A stretch of 64,000 nucleotides of DNA, taken from NCBI GenBank assembly GCA_964519835.1, contig CAZFLD010000004.1:44287-108286 (forward strand), in the 5' to 3' direction. Positions 1 through 8,318 of the stretch are shown in pieces. Each line of letters begins with the position of its first letter. Within the stretch, counting starts at the first letter, position 1. The DNA is from CAZFLD01 sp964519835. Its GTDB lineage: Bacteria > Spirochaetota > Spirochaetia > DSM-27196 > CAZFLD01. A model generated the notes under the pieces. It had not been told where the DNA came from and did no database searches. It was given only the letters and a program-made list of their open reading frames with translations. Made by a program: the position numbers and the translations under genes.

Positions 1-620
1 ACAGTAGCCGCAAAGCTATGGGAGCCGCGCTTGCACGGGCGGACAACGTCGATGTGGACGTAGTGGTACCCGTTCCGGACTCGGGGAACCACGCCGCGCT
101 CGGCTACGCGGAGGAGTCGGGTCTGCCGTTTGAGTTCGGGCTGACCAGGAACCACTACGCCGGCCGTTCGTTTATCTTGCCCACCACAGCCGAGCGCGAG
201 CTCGCCGTCCGCATGAAACTCCATCCGGTACGGGACGTCGTTGAAGGAAAGCGTATCGTGATGGTGGATGACTCTCTTGTACGCGGCACAACGGCCCGAA
301 CGCTCGTCGACGTCCTCCGCCAGGCCGGGGCGGCGGAGATCCACCTGCGGCTCTCGTCACCTGAGATTAGGTGGCCCTGTTTTTTTGGCATCGATATTCC
401 CACCCGGGAAGAGCTAATCTCCAACTCGATGAGCGCCCAGGAAATAGCTCGGGCCATCGGTGCCGACTCGGTCATGTTCCTTCCAATCGACCGGCTCAAA
501 ACGTGCTTGGATCTAGCCGACTCATACTGCTTTTCTTGCTTTACCGGGATGTATCCGTTGCAGGTACCCGTTCCAGGCGCCGGAATCGAAGAGCAGCAGA
601 CCGCCGAGGCCAACCAGTGA
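1..620 (+). CDS. purF: amidophosphoribosyltransferase, C-terminal part
   Basis: First committed step of purine synthesis: PRPP plus glutamine gives phosphoribosylamine. Only the C-terminal ~205 residues are present. The frame is already open at base 3 and enters as SSRKAMGAAL, so the gene begins before the window. The phosphoribosyltransferase domain shows the PRPP-binding loop (IVMVDDSLVRGTT) and the typical C-terminal stretch YCFSCFTGMYP. Its TGA is overlapped by the GTG of purM (GTGA), so the two are probably translationally coupled. The glutamine amidotransferase domain lies outside the window. Confidence 0.95.
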   Translation, partial: SSRKAMGAALARADNVDVDVVVPVPDSGNHAALGYAEESGLPFEFGLTRNHYAGRSFILPTTAERELAVRMKLHPVRDVVEGKRIVMVDDSLVRGTTARTLVDVLRQAGAAEIHLRLSSPEIRWPCFFGIDIPTREELISNSMSAQEIARAIGADSVMFLPIDRLKTCLDLADSYCFSCFTGMYPLQVPVPGAGIEEQQTAEANQ

Positions 621-1603
621 CCGACCGACGGCGACCCACGAGTTACTCTGAGGCAGGCGTCAGCATTTCGCGGGGAGACGCCGCCGCCGCCAGAATTGCA
701 AAGATTCAGTCCACGGCCTTGGGAGCCGTCGGCGGCTTCGCCGGCAGCCTGGCTTTCGACCCGACCGTCTGGAAACGCCCCCGGCTTGTAACAACGTGCG
801 ACGGTGTAGGCACCAAGGTCCTTCTTGCGAGTCGCTTCGACCGTTTCGACACAATCGGCATCGACCTCGTGGCAATGTGCGTGAACGACCTCGCCGCCTG
901 CGGTGCCCGCCCCTTGGCCTTTCAGGACTACATCGCCTGCGGGCGAATAGACGAGGTCCGCGTCGAGCGCATAGTGCGCGGGGTATTGCTCGGGTGTGAG
1001 ACAGCGCAATGCACGTTGGCCGGCGGAGAGACGGCGGAGATGCCCGACCTGTACGACGCCGATGAAGTGGACTTGGCCGGCTTTTGCGCGGGATTTGTCG
1101 AAGAGGACCTTGCTCTTCCCCGGCTCGATGCAATGCGCGAGGGGGATGTTGTGTTGGGCTTTGCGTCCAACGGTATTCACTCCAACGGCATTTCGCTCGC
1201 CAGGAAGGTGCTCGACTTACGTGATCCAGTAACGGTTGATAATCTGCTCGTTCCCACACGAATCTACGTAAATGACGTCATGGCCACTGTCGAAAGCGGT
1301 CGAGTAAAAGCCGCGGCACACATTACCGGTGGTGGTTTGGTGGCCAACATTAGTCGGGTGATTCCGAACCATCTGAGGGTAGAACCGACCTGGGAATGGC
1401 CGTTTCCTGCGATCTTCGACATGATTCAGCAGGACGGTCAGGTGGCGATCGATGAGATGCGAACGGTATTCAATATGGGAATTGGGATGGTAATTGTCGT
1501 GGACAAGCAGGACGCCGGAGACCTGTTGTCCGAGGTGTCCGAGGTTTCTGGGTCGACCGCACCGAACCCCCGACTCCACTATGTGGGAACGTTGGTTGCA
1601 TGA
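617..1603 (+). CDS. purM: phosphoribosylformylglycinamidine cyclo-ligase (AIR synthase)
   Basis: ATP-dependent ring closure of FGAM to AIR. The frame is open further upstream, but GTG at 617 is chosen because it overlaps the purF stop by 4 nt and puts the conserved YSEAGVSI segment about 10 residues in, as expected. That gives 328 aa, near the usual ~340. Family landmarks are CDGVGTKVLLA, IGIDLVAMCVNDL, LAGGETAEMPDLY and, near the end, VFNMGIGMVIVV. purN begins inside its stop codon (ATGA). Confidence 0.95.
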   Translation: MTDRRRPTSYSEAGVSISRGDAAAARIAKIQSTALGAVGGFAGSLAFDPTVWKRPRLVTTCDGVGTKVLLASRFDRFDTIGIDLVAMCVNDLAACGARPLAFQDYIACGRIDEVRVERIVRGVLLGCETAQCTLAGGETAEMPDLYDADEVDLAGFCAGFVEEDLALPRLDAMREGDVVLGFASNGIHSNGISLARKVLDLRDPVTVDNLLVPTRIYVNDVMATVESGRVKAAAHITGGGLVANISRVIPNHLRVEPTWEWPFPAIFDMIQQDGQVAIDEMRTVFNMGIGMVIVVDKQDAGDLLSEVSEVSGSTAPNPRLHYVGTLVA

Positions 1604-2169
1604 GTTGTTTCGCGGTGCTGGCATCCGGGCGTGGAAGCAACTTCGACGCGTTGGCGCGCTATTTTTGTATCGGGGAGCATTCGATTGCGTTCCTCGGCTG
1701 TGATCGTCCCCAAGCCCCGGCCAACGGCCTTGCGGCCGAATACGGTATAGACCTTTTGTACCTGGAGTATCCGCGGGCGAACGCCGAGCGCGCCCTCCTC
1801 AACCGCCTCGAGTCGGACGGTGTGAAGCTACTTGTTTTGGCCGGTTTTATGAGAATCCTGAGTAGTGAATTCCTTGCCGCCTTCGGGCGTCCGGTCTTAA
1901 ACATCCATCCGTCGCTACTACCGAGGCACAGGGGCCTGAATGCGATCGAGAGAAGCTATCGATCCTCCGACGAGGCCCTGGGAGTAAGCATCCACTTTGT
2001 CGACGCGGGCGTCGACACCGGTCCGATTCTCGTGCAGGCGTCCTTCCCGCGGGACTCGGTCGGTAGCCTCGAGGAGGCCGAGCATCGGATTCACGCGCTC
2101 GAGCACTACTTGTTCCCGCGTGCGGTGGAATGCGTGTGTGGGGCGACGGATTTGGGGAGGACGCCGTGA
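1600..2169 (+). CDS. purN: phosphoribosylglycinamide formyltransferase (10-formyl-THF dependent)
   Basis: Transfers a formyl group from 10-formyltetrahydrofolate to GAR. The protein is 189 aa, typical length. It opens with FAVLASGRGSNFDAL and carries the catalytic Asn-His pair in LNIHPSLLP and the Asp in DAGVDTGPILVQ. The loop after LNIHPSLLP reads PRHRGLNAIERS where most homologues have a form of PGLHAHEQA, so substrate-loop contacts are slightly unusual. ATG overlaps the purM stop and purD overlaps its own stop. Confidence 0.93.
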   Translation: MSCFAVLASGRGSNFDALARYFCIGEHSIAFLGCDRPQAPANGLAAEYGIDLLYLEYPRANAERALLNRLESDGVKLLVLAGFMRILSSEFLAAFGRPVLNIHPSLLPRHRGLNAIERSYRSSDEALGVSIHFVDAGVDTGPILVQASFPRDSVGSLEEAEHRIHALEHYLFPRAVECVCGATDLGRTP

Positions 2170-3443
2170 AAGTACTTGTCGTCGGCTCAGGCGCACGCGA
2201 GCATTCGATAGCGTGGAAGTTCTCGCGGAGTAGGCGCATCGCCGGTCTATTTGTAGCGCCGGGCAACGCCGGCACCGACACCATCGGCACAAACATTCCG
2301 GTCGATCCCATGGATGCCGACGGCGTTGTGGCGGCCTGTCTGGAGAATCGGATCAACTTAGTGTTTGTCGGTCCTGAGGGCCCCCTTGCGGCGGGCCTGG
2401 TCGACCGGCTCATCTCCGAGGGAATACCTACCATCGGACCACCGCAAAAGGCCGCCCAACTAGAGTCCAGCAAGGCCTTTTCGAAGGATTTTATGACGCG
2501 TCACGGCGTACCGACCGCCCACTACTCCGTGTGCACCACCACAGCGGAGGTGGACACGGAATTCGACAATGCAACCGGCGATCTAGTGGTCAAAATGAGC
2601 GGGCTTGCCGCCGGCAAGGGAGTGTTTGACTCCGGCGAAGCGGAAAGCCTGCGCGCCGCGGCCCACCGCTCTCTCAGCACGGGCCCGGTTGTCGTAGAAG
2701 AACGCCTAGACGGCTATGAAGTCTCGGTGTTTGCGCTCTTGGACGGCTCGTCATACCGCATGCTACTTCCCTGCTCGGATTACAAAAAAGCCGGCGAAGG
2801 CGGTACCGGCCCGAACACCGGCGGCATGGGCGCTGTGTGCCCGGTTCCATGGCTAGGACCGGAAGATGAACTGCGGATTTCGCGTGAGATCGTCGAACCC
2901 ACCGTTGAAGGCCTTCGGCGCGAGGGGCTCCTTTACAAGGGGATCCTGTACTTTGGCATTATGGTCTGCGCCGACGGTCCCAAGCTGCTCGAGTACAACG
3001 TGCGATTCGGCGACCCGGAGACCCAGGTCCTAATCCCCCTTGTGCGATCCGACCTGGGTGATATTTGTGCGGCTATCACGGATGGCACAATCTCCGACTT
3101 CCCACTGGAGCTGTCCGAACGCTGTGCCCTCGGCGTAGTTATAGCCGCCGCCGGGTACCCGGGAAACTACCAAAAGGGGACCCCGGTCACCCTTGACGGT
3201 GCGCCGACTGCAACTACCTCGCCGCACACCACAGGGCCGGTCCACGAGCTTGTGTTTCACTCCTCCACCGTTGTTGGACAGAACGGCACGGTATTGACCG
3301 GCGGCGGGCGGTGTTTTACGGTGGTCGGCCTAGGCGATTCCCTGCTTGACGCCCGCCGTCGCGCCTATCGGGCGGCACTCAGCGTAGAGTTCGACGGCGC
3401 GTGGCACCGCGGCGACATCGGCGACAAGGTCTTCGGCGCTTGA
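2166..3443 (+). CDS. purD: phosphoribosylamine-glycine ligase (GAR synthetase)
   Basis: ATP-grasp ligase that joins glycine to phosphoribosylamine. GTG at 2166 is the preferred start: it gives the family N-terminus VKVLVVGSGAREHSIAWK, has GGGGAGG 6 nt upstream, and overlaps the purN TGA by 4 nt. An in-frame ATG at 2130 would add 12 residues that overlap purN and fit no homologue. The product is 425 aa. ATP-grasp motifs include VVKMSGLAAGKGV, GEGGTGPNTGGMGA and EYNVRFGDPETQ. Last gene of this purine run; purH is not between these genes. Confidence 0.95.
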   Translation: MKVLVVGSGAREHSIAWKFSRSRRIAGLFVAPGNAGTDTIGTNIPVDPMDADGVVAACLENRINLVFVGPEGPLAAGLVDRLISEGIPTIGPPQKAAQLESSKAFSKDFMTRHGVPTAHYSVCTTTAEVDTEFDNATGDLVVKMSGLAAGKGVFDSGEAESLRAAAHRSLSTGPVVVEERLDGYEVSVFALLDGSSYRMLLPCSDYKKAGEGGTGPNTGGMGAVCPVPWLGPEDELRISREIVEPTVEGLRREGLLYKGILYFGIMVCADGPKLLEYNVRFGDPETQVLIPLVRSDLGDICAAITDGTISDFPLELSERCALGVVIAAAGYPGNYQKGTPVTLDGAPTATTSPHTTGPVHELVFHSSTVVGQNGTVLTGGGRCFTVVGLGDSLLDARRRAYRAALSVEFDGAWHRGDIGDKVFGA

Positions 3444-3445
3444 CG

Positions 3446-3470
3446 ACACTGGACCTGAGGTCCCGAGTGT
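3446..3470 (+). terminator. stem-loop after purD, possible terminator
   Basis: Three bases after the purD stop the sequence can fold as ACACT+GGACC, loop TGA, GGTCC+AGTGT with a two-base bulge. A second, longer-loop pair (GCGGCGC at 3483 with GCGCCGC at 3512) follows. The gap separates convergent transcripts (purD + and rlmB -), so a bidirectional terminator is expected here. No T-run follows, so it is not a classic intrinsic terminator. Confidence 0.4.
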
Positions 3471-3553
3471 GCTGCGCGATAGGCGGCGCGGGAAACTCGC
3501 GCGGTCGACATGCGCCGCGACGACTGCGGTCTCACCCTTGCACTATCTGCATA

Positions 3554-4294
3554 CTACGGACTTCTGAGGTTCCACGCATAGAGTAGGATTCCGCAGGCAA
3601 CCGACACGTTTAGGCTGTCGACATGACCCCGGCTGGGAATCGTCAATATCTGGTCGCAGGCCTTCCGGAGCCCCGGTCGTAGCCCCTTCCCCTCACTTCC
3701 GAGCGCAATGCAAACCTTTTCGGGGAACGTCGCCTGCGGGAGCGGCAGACCGTCCAAGTCGGCGCCGTAGATCCAAAAGCCGGCTCGTTTAAGACTACCA
3801 ACGGCTGCGGCGGTGTTTGTAACGCGCACAAGGGGCACGTAGGAGGCAGCACCGGCGGAAACCCGGTGGACGGTGTCGGTGTCCCCGGCGGCTCGGCGCT
3901 CGGGGACTATGACCGCAGCCGCGCCGAGTTGGTCCGCGCTTCGCAGGACGGCCCCAACGTTGTGAGGGTCGGTAACGCCGTCCAGAATGACCACAACTGC
4001 GGCGCCACCAATGCCGTGGAGCAGTAACTCGAGGTCGCCTACGGGGGCGAGCCTTGTTGTATCCGCGCGTAAAGCGGCAAAGCGGGCCTCGGCCCCGGCG
4101 AGTGTTCGTAGATCCTCTTTGGTAACTATGCGTACAACAATGCCCGCATGCTTGGCCGCGGACTCTAGGCGCCGGGCCCGTGGTCCATGGTCCGCGAGCA
4201 ACAGCTCAACTCCGTTACCACTCTTTAGGGCTTCCTCTATAGCGTGAAGCCCGGTGAGATAGCTCTCCTGTGGTCCGCTATGACCCGCTGCCAT
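3554..4294 (-). CDS. rlmB: TrmH/RlmB-type 23S rRNA 2'-O-ribose methyltransferase
   Basis: SPOUT-class methyltransferase of 246 aa, the RlmB size. An N-terminal substrate-binding domain is followed by the SPOUT domain with motif 1 (DPHNVGAVLRSADQLG), motif 2 (IALGSEGKGL) and the knot-forming motif 3 (SLNVSVACGILLY). Assignment to RlmB (G2251 of 23S rRNA) rather than another TrmH relative is by length and architecture only. The start ATG lies inside the end of the upstream exported-protein gene (17-bp overlap). It is the last gene of the long minus-strand run. Confidence 0.85.
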   Translation of the reverse strand: MAAGHSGPQESYLTGLHAIEEALKSGNGVELLLADHGPRARRLESAAKHAGIVVRIVTKEDLRTLAGAEARFAALRADTTRLAPVGDLELLLHGIGGAAVVVILDGVTDPHNVGAVLRSADQLGAAAVIVPERRAAGDTDTVHRVSAGAASYVPLVRVTNTAAAVGSLKRAGFWIYGADLDGLPLPQATFPEKVCIALGSEGKGLRPGLRKACDQILTIPSRGHVDSLNVSVACGILLYAWNLRSP

Positions 4295-4700
4295 AGTCGC
4301 GGACCAGATCTATCTCGCCGTCAAAGTTGGTATCGCGTTCGTAGCGCTCGATGTACACACCACGGTGGATGTAGATCCAAAGATCAAGGTTCCTGTCATA
4401 GTTTGAGTCGATCGCTTGACGTACCAAGACGTCACGGCTGTAGAAGTAGAAGTCGTCCATGTAGCCGTCGTAGTTGTAGTCGAGGGCCTCTTTATATCGA
4501 TTGCCGTCTTCATCGAGGAGCACCGCGAAATCAAAGACTCCGTCGCCGTTCCGGTCTTCCAAAAACCACGGTTCATCGTATTCGTGCGCGTCCCACAGAT
4601 ACACGTGCTCCTCATCGTTGGTGGTCTCGGCCGGCTGGGCACCGGCCACAACTCCGACGGAAACGGCAACACATACAAACAGAGAAACTCGTCTGAGCAT
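4278..4700 (-). CDS. exported protein with four EF-hand-like Asp/Asn repeats
   Basis: 140 aa with an N-terminal signal peptide (MLRRVSLFVCVAVSVG, cleavage near AGA|Q). ATG 4700 is chosen because AGGAGG sits 6 nt upstream; a GTG 15 bp earlier would put that site inside the gene. The mature part holds four calcium-loop-like units: DRNGDGVFD, DYNYDGYMD, DSNYDRNLD and DTNFDGEID. Each is followed by a beta-type aromatic stretch, as in dockerin, thrombospondin-3 and EF-hand loops. The function is not known. It sits between fliA and rlmB and may be the first FliA target (see the -10 element at 4723). Confidence 0.7.
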   Translation of the reverse strand: MLRRVSLFVCVAVSVGVVAGAQPAETTNDEEHVYLWDAHEYDEPWFLEDRNGDGVFDFAVLLDEDGNRYKEALDYNYDGYMDDFYFYSRDVLVRQAIDSNYDRNLDLWIYIHRGVYIERYERDTNFDGEIDLVRDYGSGS

Positions 4701-4722
4701 GGAAATCCTCCTCACGCCCTAA

Positions 4723-4730
4723 CTATCGGC
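4723..4730 (-). promoter_or_regulatory. sigma-28-like -10 element (GCCGATAG)
   Basis: Read on the minus strand, GCCGATAG matches the flagellar sigma-28 -10 consensus GCCGATAA at 7 of 8 bases. It lies so that the transcript would start about 16 nt before ATG 4700, with the AGGAGG site in the leader. The weakness is the -35 side: the bases 14-16 nt upstream are T-rich (CTTT) rather than TAAA. A weak candidate. Confidence 0.3.
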
Positions 4731-4752
4731 ATGAGGAGCACGCGAAAAGAGG

Positions 4753-5541
4753 TTAGAGAATGCCCTTTTTTATGTTGGTGAGCTTGGCTCGAAGGCGCAT
4801 GATGGCCTTGGTATGCAGCTGACTCACACGCGACTCGGTCACTTCCAGGACCTGACCAATCTCTTTGAGAGTCAGGTCCTCATAGTAGTACAGCACCAGA
4901 ACTTTTTTCTCTTTCTCCGGCAGTTCCCCGATGCACTGCACGATAACCCGTTTTATCTCGTCTTTTTCGACGATTGTATCGGGGTTAAGACTTATGGGAG
5001 ATTCGATGCTGTCGGCGATGGACACTTTGTCGTTGTCTTCGCCCGTGTACCAGACGTCGTTGAGGCTCATCACGCTCGTGCCGCTAATCTTGAGCATCGT
5101 TTTCTCGAACTCTTTGGTACTCATACCAAGCTCACCGGCGATCTCTTCATCGCTGGCGGCTCGCCCCAGAGATGCCTCGAGGCGCCGCACCGTCTCTTCG
5201 ATCTCTCGTGTTTTCTGACGGACACTTCGGGGTACCCAGTCGATGCTACGTAGCTCGTCGAAAATGGCGCCGCGTATGCGTGTGACCGCGTATGTCTTAA
5301 ACTTGACGTGCTTTTCAGGATCAAACTTCTCGATTGCGTCGAAGAGCCCAAACACCCCGTAGCCGACCAGATCGTCAAACTCTACGTTGTGCGGCATACC
5401 CACCGCTACCTTGCCGGCAACGTAGCGCACAAGAGGCGCATACTGCCGAACTATCGCGTCTCTGATTTCGGGATCCCGCGTCTTTCTATACCGTTTCCAG
5501 AGCTCGTCTTCAGTCTTTTGGGCCGGCGTTTTGTCGGACAT
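4753..5541 (-). CDS. fliA: flagellar RNA polymerase sigma factor (sigma-28, FliA/WhiG)
   Basis: Directs RNA polymerase to late flagellar and chemotaxis promoters. 262 aa. Region 2 includes DDLVGYGVFGLFDAIEKFD and FKTYAVTRIRGAIFDELRS, region 3 follows, and region 4 has the helix-turn-helix LTLKEIGQVLEVTESRVSQL. ATG 5541 is taken over a TTG immediately before it because AAGGG lies 8 nt upstream. It follows the acidic membrane protein gene with a 3-nt gap. No FlgM anti-sigma gene is visible in the window. Confidence 0.95.
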   Translation of the reverse strand: MSDKTPAQKTEDELWKRYRKTRDPEIRDAIVRQYAPLVRYVAGKVAVGMPHNVEFDDLVGYGVFGLFDAIEKFDPEKHVKFKTYAVTRIRGAIFDELRSIDWVPRSVRQKTREIEETVRRLEASLGRAASDEEIAGELGMSTKEFEKTMLKISGTSVMSLNDVWYTGEDNDKVSIADSIESPISLNPDTIVEKDEIKRVIVQCIGELPEKEKKVLVLYYYEDLTLKEIGQVLEVTESRVSQLHTKAIMRLRAKLTNIKKGIL

Positions 5542-5544
5542 CAA

Positions 5545-6150
5545 TCAGCCCTTCTCCTCATCACGTTTTAACATGGTTTGCAGGGCGCGGGCTAAGACTT
5601 TGGGATCCTCGCCACCGCCGTCGGACTCATGGCCGGAGTCGGTGCTATCGACCTGAACAGCCCCGTCATCGCCCTCGAAGGCGGACGAAAAGCCGCCCAA
5701 GTCCGGCAGGCGGTCCATCGTATCGTCGTCCACGTCTTCGATAACATCGCTCTTGGCGGCGTTGTCCGGTTCAGACGAATCCAAACCTTCGCTCTGCTCA
5801 AGGGGCGTGGAAGACTCTTCGAGTTCGTCGACGATCCCGTCGTCTTCATCGGAAGGGCGACCCTCATCCTCGCTCCCCGTTGTATCTTCCGAGGCTTCCG
5901 CATCGTCGTCGTCGATTACTATGTCCACGCCGTGTTCCGCGGATTCCTCTCCGGCGGCCTCTTCGAGCTCCGGCAAATAGCGAGAGATCACCAAAGAGAC
6001 GCCAAGGCCGAGCGCGGCGAAAACCAGCGCGGCCAGAACAGCTCTGCCCAGAACTACTGCGAACGGAACCCCCGCGAGCCCTGCGCTAAGCGCCGCGATG
6101 ACAAAGGCGCCTGCCGCGGTAGCCACAATCAGCCGTACGTTAACCTTCAT
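5545..6150 (-). CDS. two-helix membrane protein with long acidic tail, flagellar operon
   Basis: 201 aa. Two closely spaced hydrophobic segments (residues ~7-28 and ~33-55) are followed by ~125 residues dominated by Asp, Glu and Ser, ending in a short basic helix (VLARALQTMLKRDEEKG). There is no recognisable domain. I recall an uncharacterised gene at the matching position between flhG and fliA in treponemes, so it is likely a spirochaete flagellar-operon protein, but its function is unknown. The tail should be cytoplasmic if both helices span the membrane, and could bind a basic partner. Confidence 0.65.
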   Translation of the reverse strand: MKVNVRLIVATAAGAFVIAALSAGLAGVPFAVVLGRAVLAALVFAALGLGVSLVISRYLPELEEAAGEESAEHGVDIVIDDDDAEASEDTTGSEDEGRPSDEDDGIVDELEESSTPLEQSEGLDSSEPDNAAKSDVIEDVDDDTMDRLPDLGGFSSAFEGDDGAVQVDSTDSGHESDGGGEDPKVLARALQTMLKRDEEKG

Positions 6151-6231
6151 TACTCACCACCGATTACTCGTCGGCACCGGCACTCGTTGGGCAGCCCCAA
6201 ATCGGAAGCGTACGAGAAATACCATACCACG

Positions 6232-7101
6232 TCAACCTTGGTCAATTCTGCCGAAAAGCTTCTTGAGAAAACCCCCTAAACCTCCTGCATCCGCAACTTC
6301 AACACGTTCCAAGCGACCGACAAGATGCTGCACACAAATCGAGGCCTTGCCCTTTGGTTCGGTAAACATAAAGGGTTTTTGTTTGAGAACCGCCTGATGA
6401 ACGCCCTGGTCCTCGTAGACGTAGCCGAGGTAGTCGACCTTGAGATTCAAGAACTGACCGGCGATGTTGATAACGCGTTCGGCAACCTTTTTGCCCTCCG
6501 TGACGGATTTGACTCGATTCACAACAAGCTTGAGACCAAGGTTCAAATTGTCAATTTCGGTTGCAATAATCTTGATGATACCGTAGGCGTCCGTGATCGC
6601 CGTGGGTTCGGGTGTGGTAACAATTATGGCTTCGTCGGCGGCGGCGACAAAGGCGAGCACGTTGTTGGACACCCCGGCGCTGGTGTCGATGATAATCACG
6701 TCCGCCACAGAGAGCGCGGAGAGCTCGCTGATAAAGTTGGTGCGCTCGTCCTCGCTTAGGTTTGCGATTTTTGCAAAACCCGAGGCGCCGGCTACGATCT
6801 GAATGCCATAGTTGGTATCCATGATTATCTCCGAAAGCGTCTTTTGCTTTCGGATCAAGTGATACAGATTGTACTTCGGAATAATGCCAAGCACCACGTT
6901 CACGTTGGCAAGCCCCAGGTCGGCGTCCATAAGAATGACTCGCCTGCCCAGCTTCGCGTAGGCAATGGCCAGATTTGTCGAAATGTTGGTCTTACCAACC
7001 CCGCCCTTGCCGCTCGCGATCGTAATAATCCGTGTCTTGCCGCCGGACGGTTCGCCCTTGCTCCGCATGATCTCGCGAAGAGTTTCAGCTTGATCCGCCA
7101 T
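6232..7101 (-). CDS. flhG: MinD-family ATPase FlhG (flagellar number and placement)
   Basis: 289 aa. The N-terminus has the DQAETLREI segment, the DQAxxLR motif that in FlhG proteins stimulates the FlhF GTPase. The deviant Walker A GKGGVGKT is at about residues 31-38, switch I in LMDADLGLANVN, and the Walker B-like IIIDTSAG follows. A C-terminal amphipathic membrane-targeting helix is plausible in GGFLKKLFGRI. Its ATG directly abuts the flhF stop. About 80 bp without a gene separate it from the next gene; I see no firm feature there. Confidence 0.92.
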   Translation of the reverse strand: MADQAETLREIMRSKGEPSGGKTRIITIASGKGGVGKTNISTNLAIAYAKLGRRVILMDADLGLANVNVVLGIIPKYNLYHLIRKQKTLSEIIMDTNYGIQIVAGASGFAKIANLSEDERTNFISELSALSVADVIIIDTSAGVSNNVLAFVAAADEAIIVTTPEPTAITDAYGIIKIIATEIDNLNLGLKLVVNRVKSVTEGKKVAERVINIAGQFLNLKVDYLGYVYEDQGVHQAVLKQKPFMFTEPKGKASICVQHLVGRLERVEVADAGGLGGFLKKLFGRIDQG

Positions 7102-8301
7102 CTACTTCTCCACACCCGATTGTACGGTCAACGCCCCGAACCTCCGTTCAAGTCGCTCCCTATTCACGCGGAACCCGTCCAGATTCATAAGCAGTTTGGT
7201 GACCGAGGCAGGCTCGATATCCTGCGGCACCCTCTGCCCGTCCGTAATATAAGAAAGCGACTTATGCTTGTCGGACAACGCGCTGATGATGTTGCCGACA
7301 CGACTCGTTTCGTCGAGCTTTGTAAGTATCAACGATTCGTAGCCAAACGGCTCGAATTGGCGGATTATTTCCAAGAGGTCCGAGTATTTTGTGGTAGCAC
7401 TGACGGCCAGGTGCGCTCCGCCCCGGATTCCGGAGGTGGACAAAAGCTCTTTCATTTCCGCGAGTTTGTGGAAGTCGCGTGGGCTCTTTCCGATGGTATC
7501 GATAAAAATTACGTCGACGTCGGCGTAGAGTGCCAGATACTTCTCCATGTCTTTGTGTGTTTCAACACAGGAAACCGGGATATTCATGATCTCACCGTAG
7601 GTTTCGATCTGCTGTTTTGCCCCGATGCGGTAGTTGTCGATGGTAAGGATACGGACCGTTTTATTCGCACCGCCAAACCCGCCGATGCCCAGCATTGCCG
7701 ACAATTTGGCAATCGTTGTGGTCTTCCCTACTCCCGTAGGCCCCACCAGGGTGAATACCTCAGGCCTGTGGCCAAAGCGAAGGGGATACACCTCCACGGA
7801 GTCGGCGATCCAGTCGATCACGCGCTCTTGAACTCGATTGAAATCGTCCAGATCCTCAAAGGAAAAGTCCTTTTTGAGTCGATTGGAGATGTCGGTTATA
7901 AACGAAAAGCTGAACTCGTTTCGGGCCAGCAACTCCTCGATTTGACGGATCGACTCGTGCGTCTCCACCTGTGGACCGGAAAGCGAGTCCATCCTATCTT
8001 TGATGGACCGAACTTCCTTGAGGACCTCCTCTAGGGCCTTCCCATCGTTCACGCCGCCGAGCTTGAGGAGTTTGCGTTTTTCTTCCTCGATGTCACTCTG
8101 CTTGGGCCGAGGCGGCGTTTCCCGTTTGGCGTCTTTGCCAAAATAACCGGTCACCTCAATTCCTTCTTTTGTAAACATACCAAGAAAGCCGCCCATCCGG
8201 ATCGTTTTATAGTGGAGCACCTTTGCCCGTTCACCATATTTGGATTGGACTTTCTGCAAAACATCTCTGTGAGATGTGCCCTGCTCAACAAAGTACTCCA
8301 T
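7102..8301 (-). CDS. flhF: SRP-type GTPase FlhF
   Basis: Signal-recognition-particle family GTPase that sets where the flagellum is built; works with FlhG encoded next. 399 aa. An N-terminal B domain begins EYFVEQGTSHRDVLQKV, followed by a helical N domain and then the G domain with G1 GPTGVGKTTT near residue 190, IFIDTIGKSP (G3) and LTKLDET (G4). A spirochaete cell needs subpolar placement at both ends, which is the role expected here. Confidence 0.93.
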   Translation of the reverse strand: MEYFVEQGTSHRDVLQKVQSKYGERAKVLHYKTIRMGGFLGMFTKEGIEVTGYFGKDAKRETPPRPKQSDIEEEKRKLLKLGGVNDGKALEEVLKEVRSIKDRMDSLSGPQVETHESIRQIEELLARNEFSFSFITDISNRLKKDFSFEDLDDFNRVQERVIDWIADSVEVYPLRFGHRPEVFTLVGPTGVGKTTTIAKLSAMLGIGGFGGANKTVRILTIDNYRIGAKQQIETYGEIMNIPVSCVETHKDMEKYLALYADVDVIFIDTIGKSPRDFHKLAEMKELLSTSGIRGGAHLAVSATTKYSDLLEIIRQFEPFGYESLILTKLDETSRVGNIISALSDKHKSLSYITDGQRVPQDIEPASVTKLLMNLDGFRVNRERLERRFGALTVQSGVEK

Positions 8302-8318
8302 ACGCTACTGTCCTCCCT

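Noticed and set aside
155..1180. Long minus-strand open frame (341 codons) opposite purF/purM
   Set aside because: Antisense shadow of purM; the composition and lack of any motif fit third-position GC bias, and the plus-strand genes are certain.
6151..6231. Promoter upstream of the acidic membrane protein gene (TTGACG/TTGACC hexamers near 6230-6245)
   Set aside because: No acceptable -10 at 16-18 bp from either hexamer.
6844..8034. 396-codon plus-strand open frame opposite flhG/flhF
   Set aside because: Mirror of the GC-rich flhF codons; no ribosome site or recognisable domain.
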